From the NCBI RefSeq assembly GCF_003589595.1, contig NW_020654229.1, forward strand, positions 2,585,463 through 2,649,462: a stretch of DNA of 64,000 nucleotides, given 5' to 3'. Shown piece by piece: positions 1 through 10,835 of the stretch. The translations under genes were made by a program, and so were the position numbers. This DNA is from Hyposmocoma kahamanoa (taxonomy: Eukaryota > Arthropoda > Insecta > Lepidoptera > Cosmopterigidae). How positions within the stretch are numbered: the first letter of the stretch is position 1; each line of letters opens with the position of its first letter. The notes under the pieces are model-generated. The model was not told where the DNA came from. It ran no database searches and was given only the letters and a program-made list of their open reading frames with translations.

Positions 1-153
1 CACGCCCCCGCACATTGCCGGTCACAAGGATTGAACGACAATAAGGCTGCCGGCGAGCCGTTTTCGCGCGAAGACGGCTGTGATATTTGAATATAGTTTT
101 CATTACGAAACATGTACGGCAATATAAAACATCATGTTACGTTACTATTTATA

Positions 154-217
154 ATGGTCATGAATTGTGCTGTGTACGGCTGTTTATTATAATTTTCCGA
201 AAGATGAAACGAAGTAA
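154..217 (+). pseudogene. THAP-like zinc-finger start, broken
   Basis: An ATG at 154 reads MVMNCAVYGC and then meets a stop at 190-192. In the next frame the codons from 191 read NFPKDETK before a stop at 215. C-x4-C followed by F-P-K-D is the usual opening of a THAP C2CH DNA-binding domain, which is found in P-element and related transposases and in some host factors. The FH pair normally before FP is missing and the frame is shifted, so this is a relic at best. The GC-rich first 70 bases upstream (gccggcgagccg, cgcgcgaagacgg) may be part of the same element. No terminal repeats were found because the window starts here. Confidence 0.35.
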
Positions 218-1077
218 AAAAAAAACTTATGACTGAGACTCATTCAGTTATTGTTTTCTTCATTTATTTACTGCAGATATACAAATACTGATTTATTATA
301 TCAATGTAATGAGACGCTATGACTTCGTGAGCTAGTAGACAAGTGTTCGCGAATTTTCTATTCGTATTGCCGATAAATATTACGTAGGTAGTGATTATAT
401 CTAATTATTAATTAAACTTGGACAAGCAATTTCAAATACCTTGGTTACCTTATTTACTTACGAAATATAACATTTAAGTGCTTTTAATATATTTTTGAAA
501 TAAATCTTCAACATTACTCTAGTTAGTGAATTAATTAAAAATATAATAATATATCGATATAAATACCTAATAGACATGTATAATTATTAGGATTCTATTA
601 ATAAAATCATAGATAACAGATTCGCATTACAATTTTTGCTATGTTGCCGCTCGGACCACGTAACATAATAGAGAAAGTGATGGGAAACCCTGCCACTTCA
701 CGCACACATTTGCGTGTGTGCAGATAGCGCCTTGTTGTATGTAGTAGTAATAGTAGGTAAATAACTTTCGACCGTTGTATGGAGTGTCCGGGGTGTAATA
801 TAGGGTAAAGTTTATTACTGACCTCTAAACAATTTCCTACTGGCCCAATTCTTCAAAAATAAAAGAGAAGAAATTATTTCATATTTTTGAGCAAGGATTG
901 TATGTATTGGCCAGAGCTAGCACACATAGAGATTGTCTCATTTTGAGTTAAGTAGATAACTTTTTACCGTTTTATTGACGTGTAGAGAATTAAATTTTCG
1001 TTCCATCAACGATTTAAGCCTGAAATTAACACAGTTTGAATTACAACACTATTGTAATATTAGTGCGACATTTATTA
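218..1077. other. AT-rich DNA, nothing assigned
   Basis: I see no reading frame with a recognisable motif, no tRNA-like boxes and no clear inverted repeat. A small GC-rich stretch lies near 640-760. Confidence 0.5.
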
Positions 1078-1315
1078 AACCTAGTTAGATATCTTTACAG
1101 CTACCAGCCCTGGCTAGAGATATCGCTATTCATTGTATTTAAATTTTTATTGAATTGTGTGTGGCTTAGTCGGTATAGCGTCTGCCACGGTATGCTAGAA
1201 GACGTCGGTTCGAATTCGGTCGGATCGAAGGAACTTTTCTGAGTGTGTATTAATAATTTATTTTTAAGTAGTGGAGTAATTTCACATAAAAAATAATTGA
1301 ATATCAATTCAATTA
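1078..1315 (+). mobile_element. tRNA-derived SINE, family S2, copy 1
   Basis: The body contains a Pol III-like A box (tggcttagtcgg near 1162) and a B box (ggttcgaattc near 1208), then 'tctgagtgtgtattaataa' and 'tggagtaatttcac'. The same order of blocks occurs at 15.9 kb and, on the minus strand, at 42.1 and 46.6 kb. The last of these fixes the family boundaries through a target-site duplication. The 5' part here begins at 'tttacagctaccag'. The B box has one mismatch from the consensus, so it is probably not transcribed. Confidence 0.7.
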
Positions 1316-1567
1316 AAATTTAAGTATTCTTTCTATATATTTTTTTAATAATAAATAGATTAAGAAAAACTCGCGTGTTGTATTGACGCTCGCCTGGCTC
1401 CTTCCTACAATGAATCGCCGTCAAACGGCGCGAAAATTCAAAAAGGTCACGTGCACTGCGTCTATTTACTCACAACATATTGTTTACTAATTTTTACATT
1501 AATGTAATACTGTAAGTAGGCTCGTTATGGACCCCCGGCGTTAATTACACGGACCCCCCCATGGACC

Positions 1568-1705
1568 GCAGGTTAAGAAATCTTGCCCTTGAGTTTCTTA
1601 CCCAATTCTTCTCAGGGGAATCTGTCTTAAGAATGAGTAATAGGGTTTAATAATGTGACGATTTCTAGGTAATTTGTTTGCTTATGAAATAAATATTTCT
1701 TTGAG
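1568..1705 (+). repeat. LINE 3'-end repeat O, copy
   Basis: The segment matches, with changes, 30,038-30,150, 33,440-33,551 and 54,106-54,245: 'ttctcaggggaatctg', then 'ttaagaatgag', then 'gtttaat..tgacgatttc'. At 54 kb the same unit directly follows a reverse-transcriptase C-terminus, so it is the 3' untranslated end of a 5'-truncated LINE. Confidence 0.6.
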
Positions 1706-2510
1706 GTCCTTAACGACAAGTTTCGCCTGGGGCCCCCAGAGACACACGCAGCCTTTATTCATAATAGTTAAGAAACGCCCTTGCATTTTCATTAACAAAA
1801 AACTGTATGTAGTTAACCAAATACGGAATACTTTGTTTAAACATTTCTTAAAGTAACTCGTAATCCAATTTGTACTCTTTAGTTAAATATTAACAATAAA
1901 AAAAAACAATAAGCGTTAACCGTAAAGTCTTTAACTGCAGTCCCTCTGTCAGTTATGATTTATAACTGGTATAGTTAAAGTTAAACCCTTTGCTACTGTT
2001 CAGGATTAGGCACGGTGGGCGACACAGTTAACCCTTTTATCTTTTCAAATGCATTTTGTTAACCGATTTTGACAAAGAAGGCTTTAAATCAGAGTGTTTT
2101 AGAAGTATAATGCATAATTTATTTTTCACCTCACTAGCTCGGAAAGGCTTTCTTTCTCATTAGAAATCTGCGTGTAACAGCGTTTTATGCACGCTAGCGT
2201 GGAAAAGGTTTTTGAATTCGGACTTGACGATGGCCTGTGGCGCACCAAATTTTTTCTTTCGATGAAAAAAAAACATAATGACACTTTCAATTACGCGATT
2301 TATTGTACATTATTTACGTAATATAAATTCGTTGGTCTATTTTATTCTCATTATTGTAGATGTTAAATTGACAATGATACCTAATATTGTTTATTAAAAC
2401 TGATTTGTTATAGTTCAACTATTTTTCTTTCATCTACCATTTTCCTCGCTGTAGTGAGGTGAAAAGTTGTGTGTTTCGCTCGGCAGTAAAGTTGTTTTGC
2501 GTCTCGTGCC
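1706..2510. other. Unassigned DNA
   Basis: AT-rich, with no recognisable coding or repeat structure. A short CG-containing patch lies near 2160-2245. Confidence 0.45.
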
Positions 2511-2868
2511 GAAATGTCATTTAATTTGTTTGAATTAATTGAAGTCTGCCATATCATTACTGTGACAACTGCGTTCCGATTGGACAGCCCGAATTCGAAA
2601 CAATTCACGGGTGTCGTCAATGGGTGTCGTCAACTGTTTCACTTCAAATCGACCAGTTAACTTTAAGTTTGCTATAATGGACGAAAATTAAAAAATTACA
2701 ATACAGAATATTTTTTGGAATATACGGAGACGTACACACAGGTCAGTAGTTGGCCTGTCTATATTTCAGTACAAACGAGAGTTGATATTTATAAGTGAAG
2801 TATCACTGATGAGTTACCAGGAATATATAGCCCTTATTTCGTCTCTATTTCTCGTTATATACTCGATG
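2511..2868 (+). mobile_element. MITE-A, left end missing
   Basis: From 'gaaatgtcatttaatttg' to the terminal 'tatactcgatg' at 2868 this follows the copies at 10,321 and 49,622. The left terminal repeat ('catcgagtatataaccag') has been lost; unrelated sequence abuts at 2510. A small local duplication of 'gggtgtcgtcaa' sits near 2608-2630. It has no coding capacity. Confidence 0.75.
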
Positions 2869-3964
2869 TTTGAAACCCTTGCTACGATTAGAATTTCAGA
2901 ATCAAACAACAACTTTGCATCCTTGCATAACAAATAATTATTAAGGAGTTTTGTTGGGAGCGTAGTAGGTGGAGATCCACGGTCTCTGCCTCTCCCGGTG
3001 GGAGACAGGTGTGATGATACCGCACTGTTATTACAATAATGTTCTAACTCAAAATATGTGAAATACAAGATCATACTGTTGCTGAAGGTAAAATTTGAAT
3101 CTCTACACGTCAATACAACTGGAGTTTAAAATATCGTGAAAAATAAATGAATGAGAATTATTAAGTACTAAAGTAGGCCAAGAAATAACACGATTGTGGA
3201 CCTGCTAGTTGTCTTGATAATAAATAAATAAAATAGTAAAATTTTTCTTGTGACGGTTATATAACGAAATGCATTAAAATACGAGTGTGAGTTCACACAC
3301 GAGTGTTTTAATGCCTAATTATGTAAAGTTACATACACTGCTTGATCTATACACATATTATAAGCTCTCTGTAGTGTGTTCAGGAACTGCATGTTACGAT
3401 TGGCGAAATGGCGGCAAATAAAAACTTTTCTCACGCATGTCACACAACCGTAGTTTTTTTTAATTCATAGACAAACTAGAGTCGGCCCCAACTACCATAT
3501 CGTTCGATATCAAGTAACGTGTGAAATTTGTCAAAACTTCATCTCGACTGATATTAGAATTGAGGTCGAATCAAATTGTTTTGTTTTTCAGAGATGTTCG
3601 AAATTTTAATGTCATAATAAAATCGAATTTGATGTTATTAAGCAATAACAACATTTTCACAGATAAGAAATTTGTTCTCACAAAACAGTTTATCTTTATG
3701 CTGGTCGTAATTTGTGGTTTATGAACACATCATACAAGTTTTGTGATATGTGTGTAGAAAAAACTAGTTGTGAGTAGGTAGTATGTTCAAATGTGCAAGC
3801 TTCCACCCCAACTGCTAATGCGTTTTGCATCGTAATGGTATTTACTACACCGCTTTCTTTTGTTACGGCACAGAGTTATCACCGTGTAGAGCGAGCATAA
3901 GAGTTATGAAACAAAAGATGTTGTTTATGATGTTAGTAATAGGTCCTGCGAGGTTACTAGCGTT
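2869..3964. other. Unassigned DNA
   Basis: No supported gene. It holds the hairpin at 3271-3314 and a short G+C palindromic patch near 2987-3008 (ctctcccggtgggagac). A GCCAT-type motif (aaatggcggc) lies near 3408. Confidence 0.45.
3271..3314. repeat. Short inverted repeat (hairpin)
   Basis: 'gcattaaaatacgagtgtga' and 'tcacacacgagtgttttaat' face each other across a minimal loop, with a few mismatches. It may be the terminal or central part of a small foldback element, or a simple palindrome. Confidence 0.5.
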
Positions 3965-4135
3965 TTAAAAATAACCCCGTATAATAATAACCGGCTACCG
4001 GACACCCACGTTGCGTCACACGTCGCCATACGTGTAAATAAATAAACAGTGTTATAGTTTTATTATATTATTACGTATGTTATTCTATAAGGTATGTATT
4101 TATGGGTCTTTTGTAACCTGAACATAAATAAATAA
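3965..4135 (+). mobile_element. Relic of LINE ORF1 distal part
   Basis: 'ccggctaccggacac', 'ttgcgtcacacgtcgcc' and 'tttattatatta' align with 12,760-12,860, which lies just downstream of a recognisable LINE ORF1 relic. Only this distal piece is present here and no frame is open. Confidence 0.5.
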
Positions 4136-4199
4136 ATGAATAAAAAATTGCAAAATTTCATTGGACACTGTAATAAGCTTTATGCTACAACTGCTCGTA

Positions 4200-5095
4200 A
4201 AGGTTTTTTTAAGAATCGATATTACCTCAGCTGGATATAAAATTTTATTAAATTTAATTTAGAGATTGCAATTAATAAATTATAACTTAAATTACCAAAC
4301 CATTTGTCCCATACTGGTTCTATTGCGCGGGTCGAGATTGTTTAATGATATTTCAGCTATGCATCGTTAGGGTAAATTCCGATAAGTTGAACACGTTAAC
4401 TAATTTTAAATGTTTTTCAAACAGAATTTTGTGCTCTATATTTTTCTATTTGAAACGGTTATCTGACCATTTCTCACTTAGCCAGTTTTAGTTAATGGAC
4501 TAGTAATTTATTTCAGAATTTATTTTTTGAGAAACAAAAATAAAGTCATTTCAAAAATATATATCGTATACTATAGTGTCATATTTAGTTAAGTTGATAT
4601 TTAAAAGAATCATTGGTATCATTGACTTACAATTATATGGACGTCGGGTCCGCGCTAAAAAGTGTCCGAACTTATAGGGCGTTAAAATCGTATACAGAGC
4701 GTCATTCACGCTTTAGTCTTCGTTTGTTCGACTGACAGCGAAGCAAGCAAAATTAGACAGTACTGCGATGGCATTACAATTTAAATTCAACGTTTTAGCT
4801 TTTTCATATTCCTTTACATGTCACTACGTTTAAATAGGTTGACTTGGGACATTTTTTTCGTGGTTTTTGTATTAGACCCGTCGTCCATTTATTTGTAAGT
4901 CAATGATTGGTATATATAAAGTATCTATTTAATACAGTGGTTTTCTTGTAAAATTTCGAAGTAAGTTTTTGTTCAATCGTGTTTTCACACCGTATATTAA
5001 TAAGTATATATCATCAATTTTACTATACATTTCTTCACTTTCACTGTTATGCGAAATCAACCAAAGCCATTTGAGGTTGTTAAATGTTTCAATAA
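4200..5095 (+). repeat. Repeat G, copy 1 (split by MITE-B)
   Basis: G is a non-coding repeat seen at 4.2, 12.9, 16.3 and 28.3 kb, with a fragment at 37.7 kb. Shared blocks are 'acctcagct', 'tatatcgtatactat', 'cattggtatatg', 'cacaccgtat' and 'gccatttgaggttgt'. This copy is longer than the others on the left (about 4270-4490 is extra) and is interrupted by MITE-B at 4620-4905. I found no terminal inverted repeats for G itself. Confidence 0.7.
4620..4905 (+). mobile_element. MITE-B copy 1, 8-bp TSD
   Basis: A 286-bp non-coding element with about 30 bp of terminal inverted repeat: 'cattgacttacaa..tatatggacg' at the left, its complement at the right ending 'gtaagtcaatg'. It is flanked by a perfect 8-bp direct duplication, attggtat, at 4612-4619 and 4906-4913. 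An 8-bp duplication is typical of hAT and P superfamilies. The copy at 14,241 has the same length and is nearly identical. Confidence 0.92.
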
Positions 5096-5422
5096 GTCCT
5101 GACCTTTATACGATTATTTGTTGATATATGTAGTGACACCTCAAACAGTCTGTCTATGATATGATACTGTGTTAACAAAGTGCATATGTCAGGGTCACTT
5201 AAAAAAAAAATGTTTTTTACCTGTTAATAATCCAAAAACACCCCACTTTGACAGTAACAATTGACAACTTGTCAATAATGGTCTACCACAGTGGCAATGG
5301 CACTTTGTCATTTAGTGCACAATGGTCTTAAGAACTTAATCCTGCCATTGTTGCTTTTACAACGAGGCGTTTGTGTTTAACGGTATTCATGGTTTAAATA
5401 TTTTACTAAAATTATGACTAAG
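5096..5422. other. Unassigned DNA
   Basis: No coding or repeat structure seen. Confidence 0.4.
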
Positions 5423-5500
5423 AAGGGTCCGGTGGCAGTGCCCCTTAGATATTTGCGATTTCAAGCCCTGAGTGTTTTAACTCGAACAGCAAACTGCGCA
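5423..5500 (+). repeat. SB repeat fragment (3' half)
   Basis: 'ggtggcagtgccccttagat', then 'tttgcgattt' and 'ccctgagtg', matches the 3' half of the SB repeat that is complete at 62,650-62,955. Confidence 0.65.
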
Positions 5501-5504
5501 TAAC

Positions 5505-6098
5505 CTACTTGTGAAAGAATTCGTCCAGGGAAGTACTGCCACCTTACCTATTTCTGCCGCCAAGCAGTAATGTCAGCATTACTGTGTTCCGGTTTTGCAA
5601 AATCAAAGTCAAAGTCAAAGATTATTTATTCCATAGGTAAAATAAATTTACACTTGAAAACGTCACATTTAAGCTACTGCTCGTTCACTACGCTGACCTC
5701 CCTGAGAAGAACGAGCAAGAAACTCTAGGGATTGCTCTTTTCAAATAAACATAAATGCTATGGAATACACTTTGAATCAAATTTGTGTGGATTCTGGAGC
5801 CATGACGTCTATCCATACATCTTTATCTAACAGGTAGTCTACAATTTTGTAATATAATTTTTCGATCAAAATATTTTTAATGTAGTTTTTAAACGGTACG
5901 GTGATACGGTTGCTGGTGAAATTATAGGCACATGGGACTTGTCAACTTACGTCTCAGGGAGACGGGCGCAGTGGCAGTCACCTATTCATCAGTCAAATCT
6001 TTGTGATTTAAAGCTCTGAGTGGCACTGAAATTATTATGGACAGGTGTGTAGCTTACCATCAGGCGCACTTGTTCATCCCGTCACTTGATATTACAAG
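5505..6098 (+). repeat. SB repeat, split by a LINE end
   Basis: The 5' half (gaattcgtccaggg, tactgccaccttacctattt, aagcagtaatg, tgttccggtttt) stops at 5600. The 3' half resumes at about 5897 (tgctggtgaaattat, gacttgtcaactta, gggcgcagtggcagt, tcccgtcacttgatatt). The intervening 296 bp is a minus-strand LINE-C 3' end. SB is a very common short non-coding repeat in this window. Its class (SINE or otherwise) cannot be told here because no Pol III boxes are obvious. Confidence 0.8.
5601..5896 (-). mobile_element. LINE-C 3' end inserted in SB
   Basis: Read on the minus strand this is the last part of the LINE-C reverse-transcriptase frame followed by its 3' UTR. Markers are 'agagcaatccctagagtttc', 'gaacgagcagtagctta' and 'tggaataa'. 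It ends in a TTTGAC-type tandem tail, seen here as aaagtcaaagtcaaag at 5605-5620. It is strongly 5'-truncated and not functional. Confidence 0.8.
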
Positions 6099-6125
6099 AA
6101 AAAAACTACCGCGATTCGGTGTAAC

Positions 6126-6238
6126 ATATGTTTGAAGGTGACAGGTGCAATGGCAGTGCGCCTCAGATCTTTGCGATTGAAAGCTCTGAGTGATATTGCA
6201 ACTGTTATGGACAGGCGAGTCGTTTACCAGCAGGTTAC
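6126..6238 (+). repeat. SB repeat fragment (3' half)
   Basis: 'gaaggtgacaggtgcaatgg', 'cagatctttgcgatt', 'aaagctctgagtg' and 'gttatggacaggcg' match the 3' half of SB. It abuts repeat J. Confidence 0.7.
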
Positions 6239-6490
6239 CTATCCGTAGGCCGAAATTACATTTTCCAGAAATAACGTTTGGTCGAATTTTCATAACCTCG
6301 AAAGTAATTTTGAGACGAAAATGTTTTTTCTTTTAAACCTAACTTAACCGAACCTAATTGTGTCTTTGCGATAGACATCTAACATATCTTGAAAGAACAA
6401 CGGTTTCGTTATAATTCGGTTTTCTGTGTAATGAAAATTCGAACTAACGTTATTTCGGAAAAAAAATTCGAGTTTGTGATAGGTTACCTA
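6229..6490 (+). repeat. Repeat J, uninterrupted copy
   Basis: Blocks 'aggttacctatc', 'tttggtcgaa', 'tcgaaagtaa', 'tttcgttataattcggtttt', 'aatgaaaattcgaac' and 'gtttgtgataggtta' are shared with 46,525-47,090. Here the stretch 'aaaatgttttttcttttaaa' near 6320 is intact, which gives the empty site for the SINE insertion in the other copy. Confidence 0.75.
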
Positions 6491-7137
6491 CCACCAACAC
6501 GATATGTTCGTCCGGTGGCTATAGGCACATAAGGAAGATATACATAAAAATGGAACTATATTTGAAAATCAAGGGCCAAAAATAATGAAAGAAAGAAAGG
6601 TACGACACAGGCCGCCAATATTCCGTTTTGAGCATCACTTTGTGTTGCCTGCTTGTTGTTCTCTGTGAAACAAATGAGCTTCCAAATGAGCACTAAAAGC
6701 CCTAGCCAGAAATTTACGAAAAATCGTCCCCATATTTACTACCACCAGACTACGAACCAGGGAACTCGTGCTGAAATTCAAATTCGCTCAAATAGCAATC
6801 ATTACTCGAAACCACTGGTGCGTTAAAGCTAAACAAATCAACAATGATCCATGATCTATCGATCAATTCACTTTCGACGCCTGCGCACGCCACAGTCACT
6901 GTCAAGGCTACTACTGCTTATGTAATGGTATTGTTGAAGTTTTTTAAACTTATTTGCAATGGTCGGCCGTGTTAGAAAAACAGCAGTCGTTTTTCTTGCC
7001 GTCTACATAAGAGGTTTACTCTAATCATAGACGGACGTAACTTCCAATTTCCCGTAGATTTAATGGCGGCACGTCACATGGGTACTTGTGTTCGCTATTG
7101 GGTGTTTGATATACTTGGAAAAATATTTGACTTACGA
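6491..7137. other. Unassigned DNA
   Basis: No convincing gene or repeat. Confidence 0.4.
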
Positions 7138-7760
7138 GTATATTATAAGGGGTTTTAATAAATTAATTGTTTCGGTGGCTGTGTGACTTGTGTCACCGTC
7201 TTGTTGAAACCACACGTTAGTGATATCCATATCATCAATAATGGGCCAAAATTGAGTTGTTAACATCTCTCGATAGCGTAATCCATTGACCGTAACAGCA
7301 TTTCCAGCCGAATTTTCGGCCAACGACACAAGTCACACAGCCACCGAAACAATGAATTTATTGCAAACCAAATTTCCTGATCGCATAAATTCACGAAATG
7401 CAGCCGTTAAGTGGCCAGCTCGATCATGTGATTTTTGACACCGCTGGATTATTTTTTATGGGGTTATGTTAAAGACAGAGTCTAAACGGCGCCCATCGAA
7501 TAGATTGCAGCCTTAAAACTCAAAATTCGTGAAGTGAGTACGAACTACACCCACCATTTAGTCAAAAAGTGATGAAAAACTTTGATGAAAGAATCGATAT
7601 CTGTAAGTGTGGTCGTGGTGGACATTTATCAGATATCATTTTTCATTCAAAATTGCCAAACCTTACTTTTTTTAATACAATAAAAATTGGAATCATTGTC
7701 ATCTAAATGTATTGTTTTATTTTGATTTACAAAACAAAGTTCTTGTTGAAAAACCCTATG
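7138..7760 (+). pseudogene. DD41D Tc1/mariner-type transposase relic, rearranged
   Basis: This is cut-and-paste transposase sequence in two opposed pieces. On the minus strand (7329 down to about 7140) it reads SLAENSAGNAVTVNGLRYRE, then WPIIDDMDITNVWFQQDGDT with the second catalytic Asp, then SHTATETINLL. On the plus strand, from about 7326, it restarts at TSHTATETMNLL and continues through KFPD, WPARSCDF, ALKLKI, NFDER and HLSDIIFHS. About 30 bp (gacacaagtcacacagcc...) is present in both pieces as an inverted duplication. The plus part has stops and frameshifts. The end 'gttcttgttgaaaaaccct' is shared with the 40.2 kb copy. Combining the two copies, 41 residues separate the second and third Asp, which fits the DD41D (rosa-like) group; that assignment is an inference. 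Confidence 0.8.
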
Positions 7761-8959
7761 TACGCACGTACAAGGGTACGTGTTCAAGTTACTCAAGCCC
7801 CAAGCTATTCCGTATTTTTCATAGTAACACAAGATCTTGCGCCTCTCTTTTTTAAGTCGGTCAATATTAGTCAAATACAAATAGATTAAAAGACCTGAAA
7901 TAACCTATGAAATGAGCCGTGAAGGTCAAAATGGCGGAATTTGTATCAACAAGATGGCGGCCGGACGGGCGTTGAATGTTCAATCGATTCGCTTAGATAC
8001 ACCATTTTTTCACGTGTGAACATTTTTTATTTCCTCTTTTTGCAATGTTAAAAAGGAAATACGTCAGTTTTTGCGATCAATTCGAGTTTTCCTTATGGAT
8101 TGTGAGCTAAAGTGAAACTTGCCATATCGTGTTAGAGGCTTTTGTTTGTTTTTAGCAATTTAACGTGCAGACGGGAATAGTCTTGGTTGATAAATGGTTA
8201 CAGCCACGGAAGAAAAAAACAATGGAAGCGCCTTAAGCCTCGATTACTATGAGAACTCACACATTGTTAATTTGAAATACTACAAAATCTTGATATTGAT
8301 TGGTCGTAGTTTCAAATTTAAAAAGAAGTAACAAATCCTGGATTGTTAATATAGTTTAAACTTTACCCTGTTGGCATATCGTTGAACGTTCAATATCCAT
8401 TATTACATGTTACGACGTTTTGATATTATATTGAAATTTCAATAAATGTACTGCCTTCTAGCGATTAATTCCTGAACGACAACAAATTGGAGTTACTAAT
8501 TTAGTTTTCCAAACAAGAATCGACCATATTGCAGGGGTATAAGCTTTACTTTACTTTCTTGTAACAAAAAAATATTTCGATAAACAGAAAACTTATAATA
8601 AGACTTTCCGATGATATGAAATACCACCACGGATAATATTTTTTGGCTATCAATTTTGCACTCTAAGACGGTATAATAAGGCACTTTGCTATGATTTTAG
8701 AGAATTCACACGAAAGAATGACAACCATACCATACAAAGCGTAAATGGCGGACTGTGCTCAAATAGGACAAACAAGACCTACTGTTGGCACGCGTCAGGC
8801 GCTAACCAAACACTTCCACTGTATTTATTGTTCTGTGGCTACAGCACATCGTGGAGAACACAATTCGTTCCTATCCCGACGTAATTACAAATCCCCCGAG
8901 ATCTAGGTATATGTATTTGCGTGTGGCATGGCAGAAAACCAGCTCTGTTTAACTTTTCA
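7761..8959. other. Unassigned DNA with YY1/Pho-like motifs
   Basis: No gene supported. The stretch 7930-7972 holds two extended GCCAT-type motifs (aaaatggcgg, aagatggcggc), and a further one (aaatggcgg) lies near 8743. Confidence 0.4.
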
Positions 8960-9225
8960 CGGTCTACAGTATTTATGCTGACTCAGGGCCATTTCAGCAC
9001 AAACTGTAGTCATACATAAAATTTTGTTAATTCTCATAGTATTTATTTGTTTCTTTCTCTCACCGTATTTGTGTTTATCACAGTTGTGTTTGATACAAAT
9101 GTGTATTAAGTAAATTAATAATGTATGTTCTATGTGATTTTGTGTTATACTTTGTGAAGTGATTGTAAACGTTTTGTTTCTATTTGTATATGTGCTGAAT
9201 AAACGTGTTATCTATCTATCTACAT
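8960..9225 (+). mobile_element. Probable LINE 3' end with (TATC)n tail
   Basis: An AT-rich, non-coding stretch ends with a polyadenylation-type hexamer (gaataaac near 9199) and a short tandem tail, tatctatctatc, at about 9211-9222. Several LINE groups end in such micro-repeats. No coding remnant was recognised upstream, so a host 3' UTR is a weaker alternative. Confidence 0.35.
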
Positions 9226-9284
9226 ATGTATTAATGAGCTCAAACGTGATAGTCTGCCCTGGTGACATATAGGCTTGATAAATA

Positions 9285-9450
9285 GTTCGTCCAGGGAACA
9301 GCATTAATGCATTCTGGTTTCGAAGGGTAAGGGTGCTGGTGACATTACAGGCACATAGGACTTGTCAACTTATGTCTCAGGGTGACGGGCGCAGTGGCAG
9401 TGCCCCTAATATCTTTGTGATTTAAAGCTCTGTGTGGCGCACGAGTTATT
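9285..9450 (+). repeat. SB repeat copy
   Basis: 'gttcgtccaggg', then 'gaagggtaagggtgctggtg', 'cttgtcaacttatgtctcag', 'gacgggcgcagtggcagt' and 'tttaaagctctg'. A central part is deleted and the 3' end is lost. Confidence 0.75.
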
Positions 9451-9452
9451 CG

Positions 9453-9500
9453 TTTATATATATATATATTATTATTATAAAAATAATAATAATAAAAGTG
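9453..9500. repeat. (TA)n/(ATT)n/(AAT)n simple repeat
   Basis: A run of ta dinucleotides passes into att and then aat units. Confidence 0.9.
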
Positions 9501-9671
9501 TCTAGGAACGAAGCACCAAACACCAGGTTTTCAGTATTTTGCAAAAACGTGGTTGATCTCGAGGCATGTTATTATAATGCTATCGAACTTCCATAGTGTA
9601 ACAAATTTCAAGCCGATCGGACAATAAAGTAAAATAAATACTCATTTTATGACTGAGAACCTAACGCTGAG

Positions 9672-9915
9672 ATTATTAAAAAAAACCGACCTTAAAAGTT
9701 CGTGGAAGTTTTATTGAAATTGGTTACCGGAAAGTGTGATAACCAGATTCATCACCTAGTTTGCCATCCTTAGAGGTGGAACACTTTCTTCAAATTTAAA
9801 TGGGACCAATATTGAGGTACCCTCTTTCCAACAAAAAAGAATCAAAATCGCGTAACATACATAGATACATTGGGATTGAGCACCTCCTCCTTTTTTCCAA
9901 GTCGGTTAATAAATA
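9672..9915 (-). repeat. Repeat M copy
   Basis: M is an abundant repeat running, in its forward sense, from 'aaccgacttcaaaaa..ggagg' to 'gaggtcggttttttt'. This copy is inverted: 'aaccgaccttaaaagt', 'ggttaccggaaagtg', 'attcatcacctagtt', 'ttagaggtgg', 'ttccaacaaaaaagaatc', 'cctcctcc', 'aagtcggtta'. It is non-coding and its class is unknown to me. Confidence 0.75.
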
Positions 9916-10320
9916 AGTATCCATTTTATGACTTCAGGTCCCTACGCTAACTAGTGTTGATGATCTTCAAACAGTTGAACAGATCTTTATCTTCACATAA
10001 TTACGAAACATCTTTATTAAAACAGCCTTGAAATTAATAGAAAACCGCTTTGAAATCTTTATATCCATTTGGTAACTACGATGCCACAGACACAAAAATA
10101 CACCGGCAAAGGCGCCGAATTTGTAATTACTCCATTTAAAAATGAGAGTATTATGTTTTCCTTTCTTTCTTTGAACAGAAAGGTCTCATTGAATTTTGTG
10201 CGACGTTATCCAATCCACATTTCTATTATTACTATATTCTCACCCATTTTCATGATACAATCTTTTGATTTAACATGGTTTTCCCAAGCATGAAACAATT
10301 AACAAATTGTATACTTTCTC
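9916..10320. other. Unassigned DNA
   Basis: The open frame at 10,069-10,293 shows no domain and is probably a chance frame. Confidence 0.4.
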
Positions 10321-10650
10321 CATCGAATATATAACCAGAAATAGAGACGAAATGTCATTTAATTTGTTTGAAAAGTATTATGCCATGTGACAACTGCGCT
10401 CCGATTGGCCAGCCCGAATTCGAATGAATTGACGGGTGTCGTCAATTGTTTCACTTCAAATCGATCAGTTTAACTTGAGCTTTGCTATAATGGACGAAAA
10501 TTGAAAAATTACATTATTTAATATTATAATTACCAATGAAATGTGATTCCGTTAGTTTTGTAATTACATGTTTTGCTGTTTTTGGCACACCACCATATGG
10601 AACAGCCCCCATTGTTAGAGATATTATCTTTATTACAATAAATACGAAAT
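10321..10650 (+). mobile_element. MITE-A copy, right end missing
   Basis: Starts exactly with the terminal sequence 'catcgaatatataaccag' and follows the 49,622 copy in opposite orientation: 'ctgcgctccgattggccagc', 'gacgggtgtcgtcaattg', 'gctataatggacgaaaatt', 'aatgaaatgtgattccgtt'. It breaks off near 'caataaatacg'. Confidence 0.8.
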
Positions 10651-10795
10651 GTGTTGAAAAACCTATTAATTTCTAAAAGTTATTACGTGGTGGACGGGTA
10701 TCCCCGAGATCCGTTCCTCTCCATTACCAAGTTGCGACGCCGGTCAGGAAGCATGTGTTTGTTAATGTATAAGTAGGTATATTCACAAGTATACT

Positions 10796-10832
10796 TTTTG
10801 TAAATAAATAAATAAATAAAATAAATAAAACT
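10796..10832. repeat. (AAAT)n simple repeat
   Basis: Tandem aaat units, probably a LINE or SINE tail next to the SB copy that follows. Confidence 0.85.
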
Positions 10833-10835
10833 ACA

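Noticed and set aside
9453..9500. AT run as a regulatory element
   Set aside because: Simple microsatellite next to SB.
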